DNA from: Plantactinospora sp. BC1
GTDB taxonomy: Bacteria; Actinomycetota; Actinomycetes; Mycobacteriales; Micromonosporaceae
Direction: 5' to 3'
Length of the DNA: 64,000 bases
Assembly (NCBI RefSeq): GCF_003030345.1
Contig: NZ_CP028158.1
Span: 6,386,001-6,450,000 of the forward strand
Part shown: piece by piece, positions 46,115 to 54,974 of the stretch
Layout of the letters: each line of letters starts with the position of its first letter
Numbering within the stretch: position 1 is the first letter of the stretch
The notes under the pieces: generated by a model
What the model was told of the DNA's origin: nothing
Database searches by the model: none
Seen by the model: only the letters and a program-made list of their open reading frames with translations
Made by a program: the position numbers and the translations under genes

Positions 46115-47625
46115 CCGGCGTCGCTGGCTGCCCCGGCGCCGCGCGGGGTCGCCCCCGACGCCTGCTCGGCGGCGCCCGCCGTCGCGGCCGGCCGGCCGGT
46201 CGCAGCGCCACCGCCGGCCAGCGCGTCGAGCAGCTCGTCGCCCATCAGCGAGATCGGCGGCGCACCCATGGTCACCACCACGTCACCCCGGCGGGCCCGC
46301 CGGGCCACCTCGGCCGGTACGTCCTCCCAGGAGGGAAGGAAGATCTTCCGCTCGGCCGGCAGGTCGATCGCGTCGGTCAGCGCCGCCCCGCCCTCACCGG
46401 GCGCCCGCACCTCACCCGGGCCGAAGACCTCCAGCATCACCACCTCGTCGGCGATGGCCAGCGCGGTGGCCATCTCGGCCTGGAGGTCCCGGGTGCGGTA
46501 GACCCGGTACGGCTGGAAGACGACGATCAACCGGCCGTCACCGGCCACCTCGCGCAGGGTCCTCAGCGCGGCGGTCATCGAGGTCGGGTGGTAGGCGTAC
46601 TCGTCGTAGACCTGGACGCCGGCCACCACCCCCTTGCGCTCGAACCGGCGGCGTACCCCGGGGAAGGAGGCCAGCGTCGAGGTCACGGAATCCATCGGCA
46701 GGCCGAGCTTGCAGGCGGTGAGCACCGCCGAGGCGCTGTTCAGCCCGATGTGCGCGCCGGGCACCGGCAACCGGACCTCGCCCAGCGACTCGCCGTGCAG
46801 GGCGGCGAGATAGCGTACGCCGCCGGCCGAGGAGACCACGTCGGTCAGCCGCAGGTCGGCGTCGGCGGCCGTGCCGTAGGTGTAGACGGTCCGGCCCTCG
46901 TCGCGCAGCCGCTCGGCCATCCGCCGGGTGCCCGGGTCGTCCGCACAGGTCACCACGAACCCGTCCGGGTCGGTCAGCCGGGCGAAGTCGGCGAACGCCT
47001 CCTCCAGGCCGGCGTAGTCGCCGTACGTGTTGAGGTGGTCCTCGTCGATGTTGGTGACGATCGAGACGTACGGCCGGTAGAGCAGGAAGGAGCGGTCGCT
47101 CTCGTCCGCCTCGGCGACGAAGTACTCCCCGCTGCCGTGGTGGGCGTTCGAGCCCACCTCGGAGATCTCGCCACCGATCACGAACGACGGGTCCTGGCCG
47201 GCGTGCTGGAGGATCAGCGTCACCATCGAGGTGGTGGTGGTCTTGCCGTGCGTGCCGGCGACCGCGATCGTGCGCCGGCCGGTCATCGCGGCGGCCAGCG
47301 CCTCCGACCGGTGCAGCACCCGCAGCCCGCGCTCCCGGGCGGCGACCAGCTCCAGGTGGTCCTGCGGGATCGCGGTCGAGTAGACCACGGTGTCGACGCC
47401 GTCCAGGTTGGTCGGCGCGTGACTCATGTGGATGGTGCCGCCCAGCGCCCGCAGCCCGGCCAGCGCCGGCCACTCCCGCAACTCGCTGCCGGAGACCTGG
47501 AGGCCCCGGGTGAGCAGCAGTCGGGCCAGCCCGCTCATGCCGACCCCGCCGACCCCGATCAGGTGGATCCGGCCCAGGTCTTCGGCGGCCAGCGTGCCGA
47601 CCGGGCTGAACTGCGCGGTGTTCAT
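46111..47625 (-). CDS. murC: UDP-N-acetylmuramate--L-alanine ligase MurC
   Basis: Predicted 504-aa cytoplasmic ligase adding L-Ala to UDP-MurNAc. The Rossmann motif G-V-G-G-V-G-M-S-G is at ~24-32, the ATP loop A-G-T-H-G-K-T-T at 123-130, and E-A-D-E-S-D and D-E-D-H-L-N-T-Y follow. The C-terminal ~40 residues are an Ala/Gly extension. GGAAGG precedes the ATG by about 8 bases. The gene is separated from murG by a 310-bp spacer filled with 60-bp repeats. Confidence 0.96.
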   Translation of the reverse strand: MNTAQFSPVGTLAAEDLGRIHLIGVGGVGMSGLARLLLTRGLQVSGSELREWPALAGLRALGGTIHMSHAPTNLDGVDTVVYSTAIPQDHLELVAARERGLRVLHRSEALAAAMTGRRTIAVAGTHGKTTTTSMVTLILQHAGQDPSFVIGGEISEVGSNAHHGSGEYFVAEADESDRSFLLYRPYVSIVTNIDEDHLNTYGDYAGLEEAFADFARLTDPDGFVVTCADDPGTRRMAERLRDEGRTVYTYGTAADADLRLTDVVSSAGGVRYLAALHGESLGEVRLPVPGAHIGLNSASAVLTACKLGLPMDSVTSTLASFPGVRRRFERKGVVAGVQVYDEYAYHPTSMTAALRTLREVAGDGRLIVVFQPYRVYRTRDLQAEMATALAIADEVVMLEVFGPGEVRAPGEGGAALTDAIDLPAERKIFLPSWEDVPAEVARRARRGDVVVTMGAPPISLMGDELLDALAGGGAATGRPAATAGAAEQASGATPRGAGAASDAG

Positions 47626-47710
47626 GACACCAGCCTTCCACTCGGAATCCGTCCGGTCACCGGCTTGCCCACACTCACCACAGGTACGCCCACCATCATC
47701 GGGCCGCTCT

Positions 47711-47939
47711 TCGTTCGCGACTGCGGGGCTCGCAAACCCGGCTCACTCCTCGCGCTCACGGGTTTTCCGTTCGTTCGCGACTGCGGGGCTCGCAAACCCG
47801 GCTCACTCCTCGCGCTCACGGGTTTTCCGTTCGTTCGCGACTGCGGGGCTCGCAAACCCGGCTCACTCCTCGCGCTCACGGGTTTTCCGTTCGTTCGCGA
47901 CTGCGGGGCTCGCAAACCCGGCTCACTCCTCGCGCTCAC
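47711..47939. repeat. 60-bp tandem repeat, 3.8 copies, between murG and murC
   Basis: Three identical 60-bp units (47711-47770, 47771-47830, 47831-47890) and a fourth of 49 bp (47891-47939). The last copy contains the murG stop codon (47936-47938). On the minus strand each unit begins GTGAGCGCGAGGAGTGAGCC, and includes GGGTT-TGCG-AGCCC, which can form a small hairpin. One reading frame stays open through the array with a 20-residue period, but nothing indicates it is translated. The copies are identical, suggesting recent expansion. The rest of the murG-murC gap (47626-47710) shows nothing else. Confidence 0.95.
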
Positions 47940-49042
47940 CGGGCCACCGCCTCGTAGACGAAGTCGAGCAGTGCCTCGTCGCCGTCGCGCCGGCCGTACG
48001 CGGCGGCGGCGGCGCCCATCGCGGCCAGCCGGCGCGGGTCGCGGATCAGCGGGATCACGGTCTGCTCGACCCAGGCCGCCGTCATCTCCGAGTCGTCGAC
48101 CAGCAGCCCGCCGCCGGCCTCGACCACCGGCAGGGCGTTGCGCTTCTGCTCCTGGTTGCTGTGCGGGTACGGCACGTAGACCGTGGGCAGACCGATCGCC
48201 GCCACCTCGGCGCAGGTCATCGCCCCGCCCCGGCCCAGCATCAGGTCGGCGGCGGCGTAGCCCAGCTCCATCTGCGAGAGGTACGGCAGGGTCACGTACG
48301 GCACCGGCAGGTCGGCCGGGACGTGCACCGGCTCGTTGCGGGCGCCGATCACGTGCAGTACCTGCACCCCGGCGGCGGCGAGCGCCTTGGCCGCACCGGC
48401 CACCGCCAGGTTGATCGAGCGGGCGCCCTGCGAACCGCCGGCCACGAAGAGGACCGGCAGGTCCGGGTGCAGGCCGAACTGCCGGCGTGCCGCCGCCCGG
48501 TGCGCGACCCGGTCGATGGTGGTGATGCCGCGTCGCAGCGGCACCCCGACCACCCGGGCGTTTCGCAGCGACTCGGCCTGGGCCGGCTGGTGCGGGAAGC
48601 CGACCGCCACGTGCTTGGTGAACTTCATGCCGAGCCGGTTCGCCACTCCCGGCGGCACGTTCACCTCGTGGATCACGATCGGCAGCTCCCGGCGCCACGC
48701 GGCGAGGTAGGCCGGCACCGAGACGTAGCCGCCGAACCCGATGACGACGTTGGCGCGTACCTCGTCGATCACCTTTCCGGCGGCCCGGGCGGCTTTCCAC
48801 ATCCGGTCCGGCGTACGCATCAGGTTCATGTTGACCGACCGGGGGAGCTGATAGGCCGGGATCTGCCGCAGATCGTAGCCGTGCGGCGGGATCAGGTCGT
48901 TTTCCAACCCTTTCGGGGTGCCGAGGCAGGTGATCCGTACTCCCGGGTCGTGCCGGCGCAGGCAGTCGGCGAAGGCGAGCAACGGGTAGATGTGCCCACC
49001 CGTGCCGCCTCCCGCTAGTACCACCGACCGCAGCGGACCCAT
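47936..49042 (-). CDS. murG: MurG, lipid II-forming N-acetylglucosaminyltransferase
   Basis: Predicted 368-aa GT28 enzyme transferring GlcNAc from UDP-GlcNAc to lipid I at the inner membrane. G-G-T-G-G-H-I-Y-P is at 12-20; G-F-G-G-Y-V-S-V-P, H-E-V-N-V-P-P-G, G-G-S-Q-G-A-R and P-Y-P-H-S-N-Q-E-Q-K are present. The ATG shares a base with the ftsW stop (TGATG). The stop lies in the last unit of the 60-bp repeat array. Confidence 0.96.
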   Translation of the reverse strand: MGPLRSVVLAGGGTGGHIYPLLAFADCLRRHDPGVRITCLGTPKGLENDLIPPHGYDLRQIPAYQLPRSVNMNLMRTPDRMWKAARAAGKVIDEVRANVVIGFGGYVSVPAYLAAWRRELPIVIHEVNVPPGVANRLGMKFTKHVAVGFPHQPAQAESLRNARVVGVPLRRGITTIDRVAHRAAARRQFGLHPDLPVLFVAGGSQGARSINLAVAGAAKALAAAGVQVLHVIGARNEPVHVPADLPVPYVTLPYLSQMELGYAAADLMLGRGGAMTCAEVAAIGLPTVYVPYPHSNQEQKRNALPVVEAGGGLLVDDSEMTAAWVEQTVIPLIRDPRRLAAMGAAAAAYGRRDGDEALLDFVYEAVAR

Positions 49043-50682
49043 CAGCGTCTCCTCTCGCTCGCCGTACCGGCGCGCCCTCGCCTCGCCCGACCACCTGCTG
49101 GCCCGGCCTCCGGCTCCCGTCGCCGCCCGGATCCGGACCCGGACAGGGGTTCCCGGGGAGCCGGCGCGGATGGCTTCCCACGGCGGCGCGCCGAGGGAAG
49201 CGGCGGCAACGGGGCCCAGAGTAGCCGTACCCATCGGGGCGCCGGACGGGCGTGCAGGGCCCGGGCGGCGTCCGGTTCGGCGCGGGCGAAGGAGGCGAGC
49301 ATGCCGATGGCGGCGAGGGTGACCACCAGCGCGCTGCCGCCGTCGGAGATGAACGGCAGCGGCAGGCCGGTGATCGGGAGCAGCCCGACCACCCCGCCGA
49401 TGTTGATCACCGCCTGGCTGACCAGCCAGGCGGTCGCGGCGGTCGCGGCGAGCCGGCGGAACGGGTCGGCGACCCGGCGGGCGATCCGCAACCCGGTGTA
49501 CGCCAGCACGGCGAAGAGGGTCAGCACCACGGCACAGCCGACCACGCCGAGGTCCTCGGCGAGGATGGCGAAGATGAAGTCGTTGTGCGCCTCGGGCAGC
49601 CAGTTCCACTTCAGGCTGCTCTTGCCCAGCCCGACGCCGAACCAGCCGCCGTTGTCGATCGCGTACCGGGCCTGGAGGTACTGGTAGCAGTCGGTGAGCC
49701 CGCACTCGTCCGGCGGCGGCGGGTTGAAGAACATGGTGAGCCGGGCCAGCCGGTAGTTCTTGGCGTCCTCGTCGCCGGATCCGGCGCCGATCGAGGCGGC
49801 GGCGACCAGCAGCCCGACCCCGACCAGGCCGAAGACCGAGAGGGTGGCGAAGACCCGCTTGCGGATGCCGGCGGCCCAGAGCAGCCCGACCACCACGGCG
49901 AGCAGGCAGAGCATGGTGCCCAGGTCGTTGTAGCCGACCAGCAGGAAGAGCAGGCCGACCACCGGGAAGAGCGGGGTGGCCAGCTCCCGCCACCAGCCGA
50001 GCGCGGCGCCCTTGCGGGCGATCATGTCCGCGCCCCAGAGCACCAGGCCGAACTTCGCCAACTCGGAGGGCTGCACCTGGATCGGGCCGATGTACAGCCA
50101 GAGCAGCCGGGCCTCCAGCGGGCCGAGGACGGCGTCCCGGTCCCCGTTGAGCTTGTCCCACAGGTGCAGGACGTCCAGCACCACCAGCAGTACGACCGCG
50201 ACGCCGAGGGTCGGCAGCCCGACCGCCCGGAAGGTACGGGCCGGCAGGCGCTGGCAGATCCAGAACGCGACCAGCCCGATCAGGGCGAAAAGCGCCTGCT
50301 TGGCCAGCATCGCGAAAGCGTTCCCGTCGCTGGCGTACGCCCGGACGCTGGTCGCCGAGAAGACCATCGTCAGCCCGATCAGCAGCAGCAGTCCGGAGCT
50401 GGAGATGAGCAGGTAGTAGGAGGCGAGCGGCCGGGCCAGCAGCCCGCGCAGCGCGGCCAGGCCACCGGCCACGTCGACCCCGGTCGGGGCGCCGGGTGGA
50501 CGGCCGCCGCCGACCGGTTCGCGGCCGGTGCCGACCGGCTCCCGCCCGGGGCCGACCGGTTCGCGGGCGGTGTCGTCGGCCGGCCGGCCGCCCTCGTCGG
50601 TGGACCGACCGCCGCCGGCCGGCCGCCCGCTCGCACGGGGGCCGGCGGGACCCGCCGGCCGTCGTGGCTCTTCCCCGGTCAC
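49042..50682 (-). CDS. ftsW: FtsW peptidoglycan glycosyltransferase (SEDS)
   Basis: Predicted 546-aa polytopic membrane protein, about ten hydrophobic segments between 85 and 470. SEDS marks: L-I-G-L-T-M-V-F-S-A-T-S, Q-P-S-E-L-A-K-F, the loop D-N-G-G-W-F-G-V-G-L-G, E-A-H-N-D-F-I-F-A-I-L-A-E-D-L, and L-P-L-P-F-I-S-D-G-G-S. The N-terminal 75 residues carry a repeated R-E-P-V-G-x-G motif, and the C-terminus is basic. GTG 50682. Upstream is mraY with only 112 bp between, where murD is usual. Confidence 0.94.
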   Translation of the reverse strand: MTGEEPRRPAGPAGPRASGRPAGGGRSTDEGGRPADDTAREPVGPGREPVGTGREPVGGGRPPGAPTGVDVAGGLAALRGLLARPLASYYLLISSSGLLLLIGLTMVFSATSVRAYASDGNAFAMLAKQALFALIGLVAFWICQRLPARTFRAVGLPTLGVAVVLLVVLDVLHLWDKLNGDRDAVLGPLEARLLWLYIGPIQVQPSELAKFGLVLWGADMIARKGAALGWWRELATPLFPVVGLLFLLVGYNDLGTMLCLLAVVVGLLWAAGIRKRVFATLSVFGLVGVGLLVAAASIGAGSGDEDAKNYRLARLTMFFNPPPPDECGLTDCYQYLQARYAIDNGGWFGVGLGKSSLKWNWLPEAHNDFIFAILAEDLGVVGCAVVLTLFAVLAYTGLRIARRVADPFRRLAATAATAWLVSQAVINIGGVVGLLPITGLPLPFISDGGSALVVTLAAIGMLASFARAEPDAARALHARPAPRWVRLLWAPLPPLPSARRRGKPSAPAPREPLSGSGSGRRREPEAGPAGGRARRGRAGTASERRR

Positions 50683-50794
50683 CGCGCCGTCCCCTCGTCC
50701 TCCCCCATCCGCCCATCATCGGCGCTGGTCCGGCCACCCTGGCGCAGGTGGCCGACCGGCGTGTCGGAACGGTACGGCGTGTCCCGGGCCGAGG

Positions 50795-51898
50795 TCAGGT
50801 GACGGAGGCGAGGAACTCGCTGTAGAAGAGGCCGAGGGCGATCGCCACGCCGATCCCGGCGATGATCCAGAACCGGACGACGATGTTGACCTCGCTCCAG
50901 CCGGCCAGCTCGAAGTGGTGCTGGAGCGGCGACATCCGGAAGACCCGTTTTCCTGTGGTCCGGAACGAGATGATCTGGATGACCACCGACATCGTGATGA
51001 TCACGAAGAGTCCGCCGAGGATCAGCAGCAGCAGGAGCGTCCGGGTGGCCATCGCCATCCCGGCGATCAACCCGCCCAGACCGAGCGCCCCGGTGTCGCC
51101 CATGAAGATCCGGGCCGGCGAGGTGTTCCACCAGAGGAAGCCGACGCACGCCCCGGCCGCCGCCCCGGCGATCAGCGCGATCTCCAACGGGTCCCGCACC
51201 GTGTAGCAGTACGCACCGCCCCGGGCGTAGTCGGTGTCCGCGCACCAGTGCCGGTACTGCCAGAACGCGATCAGCGCGTACGCGGCGAGCACCATCACCG
51301 AGGCGCCGGTGGCCAGCCCGTCCAGCCCGTCGGTCAGGTTCACCCCGTTGGTCGTCGCCATCACCACGAAGATGAAGATGACGACCGAGGCGACCTTCCC
51401 GACCTCCAGCGCGTTGATGTCCCGGATGAAGGAGAGCGCCGTGCTGCCGACCGTCACGCCCGCGGTACTCGGGAAATAGAGCGCGACCACCCCGAAGACG
51501 GCGCCGACCAGTATCTGGCCGAGCAGCTTGCCCCGCTTGTTCAGCCCGGCGCTGTTCCGCTTGCGGACCTTGAGGAAGTCGTCGATGAAGCCGACCGCAC
51601 CGGAGAAGACCATCAGGCCGAGCAGCACCAGCGCGGTGATGGTCGGGGTGACCTGGGCGATCTGCGCCTCGGGCAGGGTGGTCAGGGCGAGGTGCCCGGC
51701 GACGTACGCGATCACCGTGGCGACGATGAAGACCACGCCGCCCATCGTCGGGGTGCCCTTCTTGCCCTGGTGCATGATCGGGCCCTCGGCCCGGATCGGC
51801 TGCCCGGCCTTCAACCGGGTGAAGACCTTGATCGCGACCGGGGTGACGAAGAGCGAGATCAGGAACGCCACGAAGATGGCGACGATGACCGCCCTCAC
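50795..51898 (-). CDS. mraY: MraY, phospho-MurNAc-pentapeptide transferase
   Basis: Predicted 367-aa polytopic membrane enzyme making lipid I. G-T-P-T-M-G-G, the D-D-F-L-K-V-R-K segment with catalytic Asp pair, N-L-T-D-G-L-D-G-L and the H-H-F-E-L-x-G-W cytoplasmic motif are all visible. GTG 51898 lies 49 bp after murF. Confidence 0.96.
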   Translation of the reverse strand: MRAVIVAIFVAFLISLFVTPVAIKVFTRLKAGQPIRAEGPIMHQGKKGTPTMGGVVFIVATVIAYVAGHLALTTLPEAQIAQVTPTITALVLLGLMVFSGAVGFIDDFLKVRKRNSAGLNKRGKLLGQILVGAVFGVVALYFPSTAGVTVGSTALSFIRDINALEVGKVASVVIFIFVVMATTNGVNLTDGLDGLATGASVMVLAAYALIAFWQYRHWCADTDYARGGAYCYTVRDPLEIALIAGAAAGACVGFLWWNTSPARIFMGDTGALGLGGLIAGMAMATRTLLLLLILGGLFVIITMSVVIQIISFRTTGKRVFRMSPLQHHFELAGWSEVNIVVRFWIIAGIGVAIALGLFYSEFLASVT

Positions 51899-51947
51899 GC
51901 CGGCAGACCTTCCGCCGTGACCGGCACGACAGCCGCGACCCGCCCGT

Positions 51948-53354
51948 TCATCGGGACCCGTTTCCGGGCTGGACGGCCTCGGCGCGCAGCGCGTCGGCCA
52001 CCTCCCAGGTGCGGTAGCGCGAGCCCTTCACCAGGACGACGTCGCCCGGCCGCAACTCGCGGCGCAGCGCCTCGACCGCCGCCGCCTGATCGGTAACCAG
52101 CACCGACTCTCCTCCCCAATTCGCCATCGCCACCGCGCCGTCGTGGATCGGCGCGGCCGGCTCGCCGACCACGATCAGCCGGTCGACGCCCAACTCGGCC
52201 GCGAGCCGACCGACCTGCTCGTGCCCGTCCCGTTCGAAATCGCCCAGCTCGGCCATGTAGCCGAGCACCGCGAAGGTCCGTCGCCGCTCACCCATCCCGG
52301 CCAGCGCCCGCAGCGCCGCGGAGGTCGAGGCGGGGTTGGCGTTGTAGGAGTCGTCGATCACCGTCACCCCGTCGGTGCGGTCGAAGACGTCCATCCGGCG
52401 GGTCGAGGGCAGGCCGAGCCGACCGAGCGCCTCGGCCAACTCGGCCAGCGGCATGCCGAGTTCCCGGGCCACCGCCGCCGCGGCGAGCGAGTTGCCGACC
52501 TGGTGCCGGCCGCTGATCCCGAGCCGGACCGCCGCCCGCCCCTCCGGCGTCACCAGGGTGTACGACGCCCGCCCGCGATCGTCCAGGCTGACCTCTTCGG
52601 CCCGTACCTCGGCGTCGGCGGCCTCGCCCACCAGCACGACGCGGGCGCCGGTGCGGGTCGCCATCGCGCGTACCCGCTCGTCGTCGGCGTTGAGCACCGC
52701 GAGCCCGTCCGCCGGCAGCCCCTCGACCAGCTCGCCCTTGGCCTGCGCGATCGCCTCCTGGGAGCCGAACTCGCCGATGTGCGACACGCCCACGTTCAGC
52801 ACCACCGCGATCCGGGGCGGCGCGATCTCGCAGAGGTAGCGGACGTGCCCCAGCCCCCGGGCACCCTTCTCCAGCACCAGGAACCGGGTCTGCGCGTCGG
52901 CCTGCAACGCCGTGTAGGGGTGCCCGAGTTCGTTGTTGAACGAGCCGGGCGGCGCCACGGTGGGACCGAGCCGGGTGGTGAGCTGGGCCACCAGGTCCTT
53001 GGTGGTGGTCTTGCCGGACGACCCGGTCAGCCCGATCACGGTCAGCTCGGGGAGCCGGTCCAGCACCGTCCGGGCCAGCCGGCCGAGCGCCGCCCGGGGG
53101 TCCGGGACCAGCACCATCGGCACCCCGTCGACCGGCCGGGAGCCGAGCACCGCGACCGCGCCGCCAGAGGCGACCGCCGCCGCCGCGAAGTCGTGCCCGT
53201 CCACCTTCTCACCGGGGAAGGCCACGAAGAGCCCACCGGGGCGTACCTTGCGGGAGTCGAACTCGACCGGGCCGGTGACCCGCAGGGTCGGCTCGGCCGC
53301 CAGCAGGGAGCCGTCGACGGCGGCGGCCACCTCGGCCAGGGTCAGCGGGATCAT
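51948..53354 (-). CDS. murF: MurF, UDP-MurNAc-tripeptide--D-Ala-D-Ala ligase
   Basis: Predicted 468-aa cytoplasmic ligase. The ATP loop T-G-S-S-G-K-T-T is at 110-117, then N-N-E-L-G-x-[13 protein letters not shown] and [11 protein letters not shown] 53354 overlaps the murE stop (ATGA). Confidence 0.96.
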   Translation of the reverse strand: MIPLTLAEVAAAVDGSLLAAEPTLRVTGPVEFDSRKVRPGGLFVAFPGEKVDGHDFAAAAVASGGAVAVLGSRPVDGVPMVLVPDPRAALGRLARTVLDRLPELTVIGLTGSSGKTTTKDLVAQLTTRLGPTVAPPGSFNNELGHPYTALQADAQTRFLVLEKGARGLGHVRYLCEIAPPRIAVVLNVGVSHIGEFGSQEAIAQAKGELVEGLPADGLAVLNADDERVRAMATRTGARVVLVGEAADAEVRAEEVSLDDRGRASYTLVTPEGRAAVRLGISGRHQVGNSLAAAAVARELGMPLAELAEALGRLGLPSTRRMDVFDRTDGVTVIDDSYNANPASTSAALRALAGMGERRRTFAVLGYMAELGDFERDGHEQVGRLAAELGVDRLIVVGEPAAPIHDGAVAMANWGGESVLVTDQAAAVEALRRELRPGDVVLVKGSRYRTWEVADALRAEAVQPGNGSR

Positions 53355-54883
53355 CGGCGCCCCTCCACCAGGTTGCCGAACCGGGCGGTGAGCGCGGCGG
53401 CCAACTCCACCCGGTCGTCGAACGGGTACGTCCGGCCGGCGATCTCCTGACCGCGCTCGTGCCCCTTGCCGAGTACGGCGACCACGTCACCGGGCTCGGC
53501 GAGCCGTACCGCCTCGTCGATCGCCGCCCGCCGGCCGGCCACCTCGCGTACCCGGTCCGGGTCGCCGTTCCGCTCGGCCCCGCGCCGCACCTCGGCCCGG
53601 ATCACCCCGGGCTCCTCACTGCGCGGGTTGTCGTCGGTGACCACCACCAGGTCGGCGCCGGCCGACGCGGCGGCACCCATCAGGGAGCGCTTGCCGTGGT
53701 CCCGGTCGCCGCCGGAGCCGAGCACGCAGATCAGCCGGTTGCCGGCGCTGGTCAGGTCGCGCAGCGCGGCCAGCGCGGCCACCACCGCGTCCGGGGTGTG
53801 CGCGAAGTCGACCACCCCGCGCACCGGGCCGGGCGCCGCGACGAGTTCCAGCCGGCCGGGCACACCCGGACAGGCGGCCACGCCCCGGGCCGCGACCGCC
53901 GGGTCGACGCCCGCGCCGGCCAGCACGGCGATCGCCAGCAGCGCGTTGGCCACGTTGTGCCGGCCGGGCAGCGCCACCCCGGCCTCGACCGCGAGTCCGT
54001 CCGGGCCGTGCGCGGTGAAGGTCTGGGTGTAGCCGGACTCCCGGACCGCGTCGGCCCACCAGGTCGCGGTCGGGTCACCGGCGGCCGAGTACGTGACGGT
54101 GCCGGGCTTGCGCAGCGGCGCGAGCGCCGGATCGTCGTGGTTGAGCACCTCGACGTCGCAGCGGCCGTCGAAGAGCCGCGCCTTGGCCGCGAAGTAGTCG
54201 TCGACGTCGGCGTGGAAGTCCAGGTGGTCGTGGCCGAAGTTGGTGTAGCCGCCGACGGTGAACCGCACCCCGCCGACCCGCCCCATCGCCAGGGCGTGGC
54301 TGGAGACCTCCATCGCCACCGCCGTGACGCCGCGTTCCCGGGCCGCCGCGAGCATGGCGTGCAGGTCGGTGGCCTCCGGGGTGGTCCGGACACTCTCCAC
54401 CACCAGGTCGCCGAGCCGGCACTCCACGGTGCCGATCAGCCCGGTCACCTCCCCGGCGGCCCGCAGCCCCGACTCGATCAGGTAGGTGGTGCTGGTCTTG
54501 CCGGCCGTGCCGGTGACGCCGACGACGGTCAGCCCGGCCGTCGGGTCGCCGTAGACCGCGCTGGCCAGTTCGCCGAGCACCGCACGCGGCTCCGGCACCA
54601 CCAGGGCGGGCAGCCCCGCCTCGGCCGCCGCCGGGGCGCCGGCCGGATCGGTGAGTACGGCCACCGCGCCGGCCGCCACCGCCGCCGCCACGAACTCGGC
54701 GCCGTGCCGGCGGGCGCCCGGAAGCGCCGCGTAGAGGTCACCGGGGTGGACCTCGCCGCTGGCATGGGTCACCCCGGTGACAGCCAGTTCGGCGGCGTCC
54801 GGGGGCGACTCGGCGGCGACTCGCGCGGCGAGATCGGTGAGCCGGACCGGCGTCACGGCGCGGGGACGGGGATTGCCGGGCAC
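53351..54883 (-). CDS. murE: MurE, UDP-MurNAc-dipeptide--diaminopimelate ligase
   Basis: Predicted 510-aa ligase. The ATP loop is V-T-G-T-A-G-K-T-S-T-T; T-T-P-E-A and H-D-H-L-D-F-H follow. D-N-P-R in the C-terminal domain is the motif for meso-diaminopimelate recognition, so the cell wall should be mDAP type. GTG 54883 is selected with a G-rich ribosome site; a GTG at 54922 would lengthen it by 13. Confidence 0.94.
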   Translation of the reverse strand: MPGNPRPRAVTPVRLTDLAARVAAESPPDAAELAVTGVTHASGEVHPGDLYAALPGARRHGAEFVAAAVAAGAVAVLTDPAGAPAAAEAGLPALVVPEPRAVLGELASAVYGDPTAGLTVVGVTGTAGKTSTTYLIESGLRAAGEVTGLIGTVECRLGDLVVESVRTTPEATDLHAMLAAARERGVTAVAMEVSSHALAMGRVGGVRFTVGGYTNFGHDHLDFHADVDDYFAAKARLFDGRCDVEVLNHDDPALAPLRKPGTVTYSAAGDPTATWWADAVRESGYTQTFTAHGPDGLAVEAGVALPGRHNVANALLAIAVLAGAGVDPAVAARGVAACPGVPGRLELVAAPGPVRGVVDFAHTPDAVVAALAALRDLTSAGNRLICVLGSGGDRDHGKRSLMGAAASAGADLVVVTDDNPRSEEPGVIRAEVRRGAERNGDPDRVREVAGRRAAIDEAVRLAEPGDVVAVLGKGHERGQEIAGRTYPFDDRVELAAALTARFGNLVEGRR

Positions 54884-54974
54884 GGCGTCAGACCCTACCC
54901 CGTCGGGGGGTCCACCCCGCACAGCCGCCCCGGTGGTTTGCCCGCACCCACCGATGATGTCCCGTTTCGGCAGG

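Noticed and set aside
47711-47939. CRISPR-like array
   Set aside because: Units are contiguous and identical with no variable spacers, and no cas genes are present, so it is a simple tandem repeat.
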